Positions 59,228 through 64,000 of a DNA stretch of 64,000 bases are shown piece by piece (positions within the stretch are counted from its first letter, which is position 1; the number at the start of each line of letters is the position of its first letter). The position numbers were made by a program, and so were the translations under genes. The notes under the pieces are model-generated. The model was not told the origin of the DNA, searched no databases, and was given only the letters and a program-made list of their open reading frames with translations. Source of the DNA: Agrococcus lahaulensis DSM 17612 (GTDB lineage Bacteria > Actinomycetota > Actinomycetes > Actinomycetales > Microbacteriaceae); contig NZ_AULD01000005.1 in NCBI RefSeq assembly GCF_000425105.1, positions 558,001-622,000 on the forward strand, given 5' to 3'.

Positions 59228-60189
59228 CAAGCGTCCTCTCGGATCCGCGAGGCGAGCAGGGCGTCGACCTCGGCTGCCGTCGGCAGGCTCGGGGAGGCGC
59301 CCCGCTTCGTGACAGCGAGGGCGCCGGCGGCGCCCGCGCGCTCGATCGCCGCGTCGCGCGACAGGCCCGCGGCGAGACCCGCGGCGAGGAAGCCGGCGAA
59401 CGCGTCGCCCGCCGCGGTCGTGTCGACGACCTCGACCGGGATGGCGGCGTGGTCGGTGATGCCTTCGGCGGTGACGAGCACGCTGCCCGCGCCGGCCATG
59501 GTGACGAGCGCGGCGCGCACGCCGCGCTCGACGAACCAACGGCCCGCGGCGACGGCGGCGTCGCGCGAGTCGACCTCGATGCCGGCCAGGAGGCTCGCCT
59601 CGGTCTCGTTGGGCGTCACGATGTCGACGAGCGGCCAGATCTCGTCGTCGAGCTCGTGGGCTGGCGCGGGGTCGAGGACCACCGCGATGCCTGCCTCGTG
59701 CGCGCGGCGGATGGCGTGCATCGTGAGGCGGAACGGGATCTCGAGCTGCGTGAGCATGACGCGGGATCGCGGGCCGAGGTCGTCGAAGGCGCGATCGATC
59801 TGCTCCTCGTCGAGGTGGGCGTTCGCGAGCGGCACCATGACGATGTCGTTCTCGCCGCTCGCGTCGACCCGGATGTGGGCGATGCCGGTCTGGCCCGGCA
59901 CCGTGCGGACGTGGCCGACGTCGACGCCTGCGTCGCGGAGCCCGTGGTAGACGAGGTCGCGGAAGAGGTCGTCGCCGACGCAGCCGACCATGCGAGCCGG
60001 TGCGCCTGCTCGGCCCGCAGCGACCGCCTGGTTCGCTCCCTTGCCGCCGAGCACGAGCGTGAACGCATCGCCGAGGAACGTCTCGCCGCGCTTCGGCAGC
60101 CTGCTCGAGAAGGTCGTCACGTCGGCGGTGATCGATCCCACGATCAGCACGCCGGGCTCGTCCGCGACGCGTCCCAGCCGTTCGGCCAC
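59227..60189 (-). CDS. rbsK: Ribokinase (PfkB family)
   Basis: A 320-residue PfkB-type sugar kinase phosphorylating ribose or a similar sugar at O5. FLGDAFTLVLGGKGANQAVAAGRAG near 38-62 is signature 1 and VVDTTAAGDAFAGFLAAGLAAG near 255-276 signature 2, with the catalytic Asp in GDAF. GTG 60189 has GGAGG four bases upstream. First gene of rbsK-rbsD-gntR, with an operator in its promoter region. Confidence 0.92.
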   Translation of the reverse strand: MAERLGRVADEPGVLIVGSITADVTTFSSRLPKRGETFLGDAFTLVLGGKGANQAVAAGRAGAPARMVGCVGDDLFRDLVYHGLRDAGVDVGHVRTVPGQTGIAHIRVDASGENDIVMVPLANAHLDEEQIDRAFDDLGPRSRVMLTQLEIPFRLTMHAIRRAHEAGIAVVLDPAPAHELDDEIWPLVDIVTPNETEASLLAGIEVDSRDAAVAAGRWFVERGVRAALVTMAGAGSVLVTAEGITDHAAIPVEVVDTTAAGDAFAGFLAAGLAAGLSRDAAIERAGAAGALAVTKRGASPSLPTAAEVDALLASRIREDA

Positions 60190-60216
60190 GGGTCCTCCGT
60201 TCCCGCGCGATCCTCG

Positions 60217-60246
60217 TTGACGTCCGCGCGCACCTGTCATTACATT
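60217..60246 (+). promoter_or_regulatory. Promoter of the FSA-type aldolase gene
   Basis: TTGACG (60217-60222), 18 bases, TACATT (60241-60246). A start site near 60253 leaves a short leader with GAGGAG before GTG 60301. Confidence 0.65.
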
Positions 60247-60247
60247 A
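60232..60247. promoter_or_regulatory. Second GntR operator, imperfect
   Basis: ACCTGTCATTACATTA matches the 57987 palindrome at 12 of 16 bases, with the core TGTMATTACA kept. It overlaps the -10 box of the aldolase promoter and lies between the divergent rbsK and aldolase genes. Confidence 0.55.
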
Positions 60248-60300
60248 GCCGCGTCCCCAGCGATCCCGCGGGGCGCCCGCATGCCCTGAGGAGCCGCGCC

Positions 60301-60954
60301 GTGATCGCACCCCGCCTGTACGTGGACTCAGCCGACCTCGCAGCGGTCTCCGCGCTCCTCGCCGACTCGCTCGTCCACGGCGTGACGACGAACCCGACGA
60401 TCCTCGAGCGCGCCGGTCGCACGGTCGCCGAGATCCCGGAGCTCTACGCCCGCTGGGTCGAGGAGGGCGCGCGCGAGGTGTTCTTCCAGGCGTGGGGCGC
60501 CGATGCGAGTGCACTCGAGGAGCGCGCTCGCGCCATCCTGGCGCTCGGCGACCGAGCGGTCGTGAAGGTGCCGGCGACTCGCGCCGGCTTCGGAGTCGCG
60601 GCTCGGCTCGCCCGCGAGGGCGCGCCGGTGCTGCTCACCGCCGTGTTCACACCCGCGCAGGCGCTCGCGGCCGCCTCGAGCGGCATCCGCTACCTCGCCG
60701 CCTACCTCGGGCGCATGCGCGACGCCGGCTTCGACGCGGTCTCGGACATCGCCCGCATGCAGGCGGCGTGCGGCGGCTCGGGCAGCGAGGTGCTCGCCGC
60801 GAGCCTCCGGAGCCCCGAGGACGTCGTCGAGCTCGCCGAGGCGCGCGTGCCGGCCTTCACGGCCGCGCCGGCCGTGCTCGAGGCGATGCTCGCGCACCCG
60901 GCGACCGTCGACGCGGCGGACGCGTTCGAGGCGTCGCCTTCGCTGCGAGCCTGA
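60301..60954 (+). CDS. Transaldolase / fructose-6-phosphate-aldolase-like enzyme
   Basis: A 217-residue class I aldolase of the small TalB-related FSA group. LYVDSADLAAVSALLADS and HGVTTNPTILERAG near residues 25-38 are family motifs, with Schiff-base Lys89 in AVVKVPATRAG. It would split or form phosphorylated ketoses. GTG is set by GAGGAG seven bases upstream. It is divergent from rbsK under the shared operator; its stop is 7 bases from that of the SDR gene. Confidence 0.88.
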   Translation: MIAPRLYVDSADLAAVSALLADSLVHGVTTNPTILERAGRTVAEIPELYARWVEEGAREVFFQAWGADASALEERARAILALGDRAVVKVPATRAGFGVAARLAREGAPVLLTAVFTPAQALAAASSGIRYLAAYLGRMRDAGFDAVSDIARMQAACGGSGSEVLAASLRSPEDVVELAEARVPAFTAAPAVLEAMLAHPATVDAADAFEASPSLRA

Positions 60955-60961
60955 CGCGCCG

Positions 60962-61702
60962 CTACTCCTTCCGCAGGCGCAGCTCCTGCATGCCGCCGTC
61001 GACCGCGAGCCCGACGCCGGTGGTCGAGCCGGCGCGCGGGCTGGCGAGGTATGCGACCGCGTGCGCGATCTCGTCGGGGGCGACGAGCCGCCCGTGCGGC
61101 TGCCGCGCCTCGAGCTGCGCCCGCTCGAGCGCCGGATCCGGTGCCGCGTCGAGCAACCGGCCCACCCACGGCGTGTCGGCGGTGCCGGGGCTGACCGCGT
61201 TGACGCGGATGCCCTCGCGCAGGTGGTCGGCGGCCATCGCGCGCGTGAGCGCCAGCACCGCGCCCTTCGACGCGGAGTAGAGCGCGCGCTGCGGCAGCCC
61301 GGCCGTCGCGGCGATCGAGGCGGTGTTGACGACCGCTGCGGCACTCGAACGCCGAAGCCAGGGCAGGGCGGCGCGGGTCACGCGCATGATGCCGACCACG
61401 TTGATGTCCCACACGCGGTGCCACTCGGCCTCGTCGTTGTCGTCGACCGCGCCAGCGGCGCCGATGCCGGCGTTGTTGACGAGCACGTCGATGCCCCCGA
61501 GCTCGCTCGCGACCCGCTCGATCGCCGCGCGCACCGAGGCGTCGTCGCTCACGTCGCACTCGACGCCGAGGTGGGCATCACCGGGGCGGAGATCGAGCAC
61601 CGCGACGCGCGCGCCGCGCGAGGCGAGCTCCGTCGCCACCGCTGCGCCGATCCCGCTGCCGCCGCCGGTCACGACCGCGACCAGTCCCTCGAACTCGTTC
61701 AT
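60962..61702 (-). CDS. Short-chain dehydrogenase/reductase
   Basis: A 246-residue NAD(P)-dependent SDR. VVTGGGSGIGAAVA at 10-23 is the cofactor motif, VLVNNAGIG near 83-91, Ser in NTASIA and Tyr-Lys in YSASK near 154-158 the catalytic residues. Together with the FAH-type hydrolase (overlapping ATGA) and the divergent fuconate-dehydratase-like gene, it fits 2-keto-3-deoxy-L-fuconate dehydrogenase. The assignment rests on context. Confidence 0.85.
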   Translation of the reverse strand: MNEFEGLVAVVTGGGSGIGAAVATELASRGARVAVLDLRPGDAHLGVECDVSDDASVRAAIERVASELGGIDVLVNNAGIGAAGAVDDNDEAEWHRVWDINVVGIMRVTRAALPWLRRSSAAAVVNTASIAATAGLPQRALYSASKGAVLALTRAMAADHLREGIRVNAVSPGTADTPWVGRLLDAAPDPALERAQLEARQPHGRLVAPDEIAHAVAYLASPRAGSTTGVGLAVDGGMQELRLRKE

Positions 61703-62544
61703 GCCGCTCCCTCGGCGACGATCCGGTGGCGCTGCGCGCCGATGCCATCGATCTCGATCTCCACGACGTCGCCGTCCGCGAGGTACGGGAACCGGCCCGA
61801 GAGCGCGACGCCCTCCGGGGTGCCCGTGAGCACGAGGTCGCCCGGGTCGAGCCGCATGTAGCGGCTGAGGTCCTGCACGATCGTCGCCACGTCGAAGATG
61901 AGGTCGGCCGTCGACGAGTCCTGACGAGGCTCGCCGTTCACGCGGCTCCGCAGCCGGAGCGCGCCGAGGTCGACCTCATCCGCCGTCACCAGCACGGGGC
62001 CGAGCGGTGTCGACCCGGGCGCGCACTTGCCCTTCGACCACTGCCCGCCCGACACCTCGAGCTGCCACGCGCGCTCCGAGAGGTCGTCGGCGACCGTGAC
62101 GCCCGCGACGCACTCGAGCGCCTCCTCGCGAGAGCCCAGGTTCCACGACGAGCGGCCGATCACGATCGCGAGCTCGACCTCCCAGTCGAGCTTCGCGGCG
62201 TGGGCCGGCAGCGGGACGTCGTCGTCGGGGCCCGCGACCGTGTTGGGGTGCTTGAGGAAGACGACAGGCTGCTCGGGCGGCGCGCTGCCCGACTCGGCGG
62301 CGTGGGCAGCGTAGTTCATGCCGATGCAGACGACCGCTCCCGGCCGCGCGATCGGGGCGCCGACGCGCAGGCCGCTGCGGTCGAGCTCGGGCAGCGCGGG
62401 CAGGGCCTCGCGCACTGCGTCGAGCCCGCGCTCGAGGAAGGCCGCGTCGATGTCGCGCGTCACGCTTCGCAAGTCGAGCGCGCGGTCGCCGTCGATCACC
62501 ACGGGGATCTCCTCGCCCACCGGTCCGAGCCGCGCCAATCGCAT
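61699..62544 (-). CDS. Fumarylacetoacetate hydrolase family protein (2,4-diketo-3-deoxy-sugar-acid hydrolase-like)
   Basis: A 281-residue FAH-fold hydrolase cleaving C-C bonds of diketo acids. VCIGMNYAAHAAESG near 83-97, VFLKHPNTVAG, and the metal ligands in KLDWEVELAIVIG near 125-137 are intact, with LTGTPEGVALS near 247-257. In the non-phosphorylating L-fucose pathway the family member splits 2,4-diketo-3-deoxy-L-fuconate to pyruvate and L-lactate. ATG 62544 is set by GAAGGAG upstream. Confidence 0.88.
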   Translation of the reverse strand: MRLARLGPVGEEIPVVIDGDRALDLRSVTRDIDAAFLERGLDAVREALPALPELDRSGLRVGAPIARPGAVVCIGMNYAAHAAESGSAPPEQPVVFLKHPNTVAGPDDDVPLPAHAAKLDWEVELAIVIGRSSWNLGSREEALECVAGVTVADDLSERAWQLEVSGGQWSKGKCAPGSTPLGPVLVTADEVDLGALRLRSRVNGEPRQDSSTADLIFDVATIVQDLSRYMRLDPGDLVLTGTPEGVALSGRFPYLADGDVVEIEIDGIGAQRHRIVAEGAA

Positions 62545-62570
62545 CCGTCGTCTCCTTCGCCTCATCGCCA

Positions 62571-62589
62571 TCGGATGTCGAACATCCGA
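62571..62589. promoter_or_regulatory. 19-bp perfect palindromic operator
   Basis: TCGGATGTCGAACATCCGA: 8-bp arms around CGA. It lies just past the likely start site of the FAH-SDR promoter (minus strand -10 TATAGT at 62607-62602). Arms recur upstream of the kinase and importer operons. The binding protein is not evident in the window. Confidence 0.65.
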
Positions 62590-62601
62590 ACTCTGAGCCC
62601 G

Positions 62602-62607
62602 ACTATA
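62602..62607 (-). promoter_or_regulatory. -10 box of the FAH-SDR operon
   Basis: Minus strand TATAGT, followed after 12 bases by the 19-bp operator. The -35 is weak. Confidence 0.5.
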
Positions 62608-62634
62608 CGGCCACGGGGGATGCCCGAGCGCGGC

Positions 62635-62661
62635 TTGCCGTCGAAACATCCGATCTATAGT
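62635..62661 (+). promoter_or_regulatory. Promoter of the fuconate-dehydratase-like gene
   Basis: TTGCCG (62635-62640), 15 bases, TATAGT (62656-62661). An operator half-site ACATCCGAT (62646-62654) lies in the spacer. GGAGGAG precedes ATG 62691 by five bases. Confidence 0.55.
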
Positions 62662-62690
62662 GTGCGAGTGTCCAGCACGGAGGAGCACCT

Positions 62691-63998
62691 ATGAGCACGA
62701 TCGTCAGCGTCGACGTCGCCGATGTCCGGTTCCCGACCTCGCAGAGCCTCGACGGCTCGGATGCGATGAACCCAGACCCCGACTACTCCGCGGCGTACCT
62801 CGTGGTGCGCACCGACGCGCTCGACGGGCTCGAGGGGCATGGCTTCGTCTTCACGATCGGGCGAGGCAACGACGTGCAGCTCGCCGCGATCGACGCGGTC
62901 GCCGAGCACGTGCGCGGACGCGAGCTCGAGCCGCTGCTCGACGACATGGGCGCCACCTCGGCGTGGCTCATCGGCGACTCGCAGCTGCGCTGGCTCGGTC
63001 CCGAGAAGGGCGTCATGCACATGGCGATCGGGGCGGTCCTCAACGCGCTGTGGGATCTCAAGGCCAAGCGCGCCGGGCTCCCGCTGTGGCAGCTGCTCGC
63101 GCGCATGTCGCCCGAGGAGCTCGTCGACCTCGTCGACTTCCGCTACCTGAGCGACGCGCTGACGCGCGACGAGGCGCTCGACATCCTGCGCGCCGCCGAG
63201 CCGGGCCGCGCCGAGCGCGAGGCCCAGCTGCTCGCGACCGGGTATCCCGCCTACACGACGACGCCGGGCTGGCTCGGCTACTCGGACGAGAAGCTCGCCC
63301 GGCTGTGCCGCGAGGCGATCGCCGACGGCTTCACCCAGATCAAGCTCAAGGTCGGCGCCGACCTCAAGGACGACATCCGCCGGTTCCGCATCGCGCGCGA
63401 GGTGTGCGGCCCCGACTTCCCGATCGCGATCGACGCGAACCAGCGCTGGGACGTGCAGTCGGCGATCGAGTGGGTGCAGGCGCTCGCGCCGTTCCGGCCC
63501 CACTGGGTCGAGGAGCCGACGAGCCCCGACGACGTGCTCGGCCACGCGGCGATCGCACGCGGCATCGCGCCCGTCCCGGTCGCGACCGGCGAGCACGTCC
63601 AGAACCGCATCGTCTTCAAGCAGCTGATGCAGGCCGACGCGCTGCGCTACGTGCAGATCGACGCCACGCGCGTCGGCGGCGTCAACGAGAACGTCGCGAT
63701 CCTGCTGCTCGCGGCGAAGTTCGGTCTGCCGGTGTGCCCGCACGCGGGCGGCGTCGGGCTGTGCGAAGCCGTGCAGCATCTCTCCATGTTCGACTTCGTC
63801 GCTGTCTCGGGCACGCGCGAAGGCAGGGTCATCGAGTTCGTCGACCACCTGCATGAGCACTTCGTCACCCCGACGGTCATCGAGAGCGGCTCCTACCTCG
63901 CACCCACCGCGGCCGGCGCCGGCACCGAGATGCTGCCGGAGTCGGTGCGCCACTACTCCTGGACCGGAGCGCACCGCGCGGTGCATGCGGCAGGCTAG
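62691..63998 (+). CDS. L-fuconate-dehydratase-like enolase-superfamily enzyme
   Basis: A 435-residue sugar-acid dehydratase, close in length to ENOSF1/Fuc[21 protein letters not shown] opens the capping domain. [10 protein letters not shown] near 220-229 holds the KxK base, [10 protein letters not shown] near 245-254 the first Asp ligand, [10 protein letters not shown] the Glu, [10 protein letters not shown] the next Glu, and [11 protein letters not shown] near 350-360 the His. It removes water from L-fuconate (or a stereo-relative) to the 2-keto-3-deoxy acid. Complete within the window; divergent from the FAH-SDR operon under a shared control region. Confidence 0.9.
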   Translation: MSTIVSVDVADVRFPTSQSLDGSDAMNPDPDYSAAYLVVRTDALDGLEGHGFVFTIGRGNDVQLAAIDAVAEHVRGRELEPLLDDMGATSAWLIGDSQLRWLGPEKGVMHMAIGAVLNALWDLKAKRAGLPLWQLLARMSPEELVDLVDFRYLSDALTRDEALDILRAAEPGRAEREAQLLATGYPAYTTTPGWLGYSDEKLARLCREAIADGFTQIKLKVGADLKDDIRRFRIAREVCGPDFPIAIDANQRWDVQSAIEWVQALAPFRPHWVEEPTSPDDVLGHAAIARGIAPVPVATGEHVQNRIVFKQLMQADALRYVQIDATRVGGVNENVAILLLAAKFGLPVCPHAGGVGLCEAVQHLSMFDFVAVSGTREGRVIEFVDHLHEHFVTPTVIESGSYLAPTAAGAGTEMLPESVRHYSWTGAHRAVHAAG

Positions 63999-64000
63999 CG

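Overview
The window is very GC-rich, densely packed DNA with many ATG/GTG starts overlapping the previous stop. It carries F420-linked oxidoreductases, a Lrp-controlled arginine block, DUF222-HNH and WXG100-type genes and zinc-free ribosomal proteins. Together these indicate an actinobacterium of the Micrococcales, most likely Microbacteriaceae (an Agrococcus-like genus is a guess). I see no rRNA, tRNA, CRISPR array, insertion sequence or prophage.

Layout. 1-3.6 kb: the end of a zinc uptake operon (znuA fragment, ATPase, two permeases) closed by a Zur-type Fur repressor. 3.7-5.8 kb: a membrane protein, then rpmB-rpmG-rpsN, all encoding zinc-ribbon-less forms. 5.8-18 kb: housekeeping and accessory genes (DUF222-HNH protein, GH13 glucosidase, LLM oxidoreductase, YczE-like protein, HU, a channel-like protein, a CopD-CtaG fusion, a histidine phosphatase, a thioesterase, a phytoene-desaturase-like enzyme). 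18-33 kb: a giant PutA with a disordered N-terminal tail, F420-dependent glucose-6-phosphate dehydrogenase, an FtsX-type ABC exporter, and assorted enzymes including a nucleoside hydrolase, MalY-type aminotransferase, carbonic anhydrase and flavin monooxygenase. 32.9-33.2 kb has no gene but folds into a string of hairpins ending in a terminator: a candidate non-coding RNA. 34.2-37.9 kb: a compact WXG100/LXG-like cassette of mostly unknown proteins. 37.9-40.6 kb: lrp divergent from a guanidino hydrolase and ornithine aminotransferase, with paired operators between them. 40.8-45.1 kb: VOC, LmeA/DUF2993-like, metallophosphoesterase and Stealth phosphotransferase genes.

45.2-64 kb is a large sugar-catabolic island. 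It holds an FGGY kinase plus fucose-isomerase-like protein, an RbsABC-type importer, a six-gene operon (cupin isomerase, second FGGY kinase, 2-hydroxyacid dehydrogenase, KDPG-type aldolase, AroE-like dehydrogenase, phosphotriesterase-like lactonase), a ribokinase-RbsD-GntR operon, an FSA-type aldolase, and an SDR-FAH hydrolase pair divergent from an L-fuconate-dehydratase-like enolase. Two operator families run through it: TGTAATTACA-type sites suited to the local HutC-type GntR, and a 19-bp palindrome whose regulator is not in the window.

Two genome-level habits stand out. At least 17 genes appear to be leaderless, with a TANNNT-like -10 box 6-8 bases before the start codon. Convergent gene pairs are separated by REPIN-like doublets or nested palindromes, and two genes take their stop codon from such a repeat.
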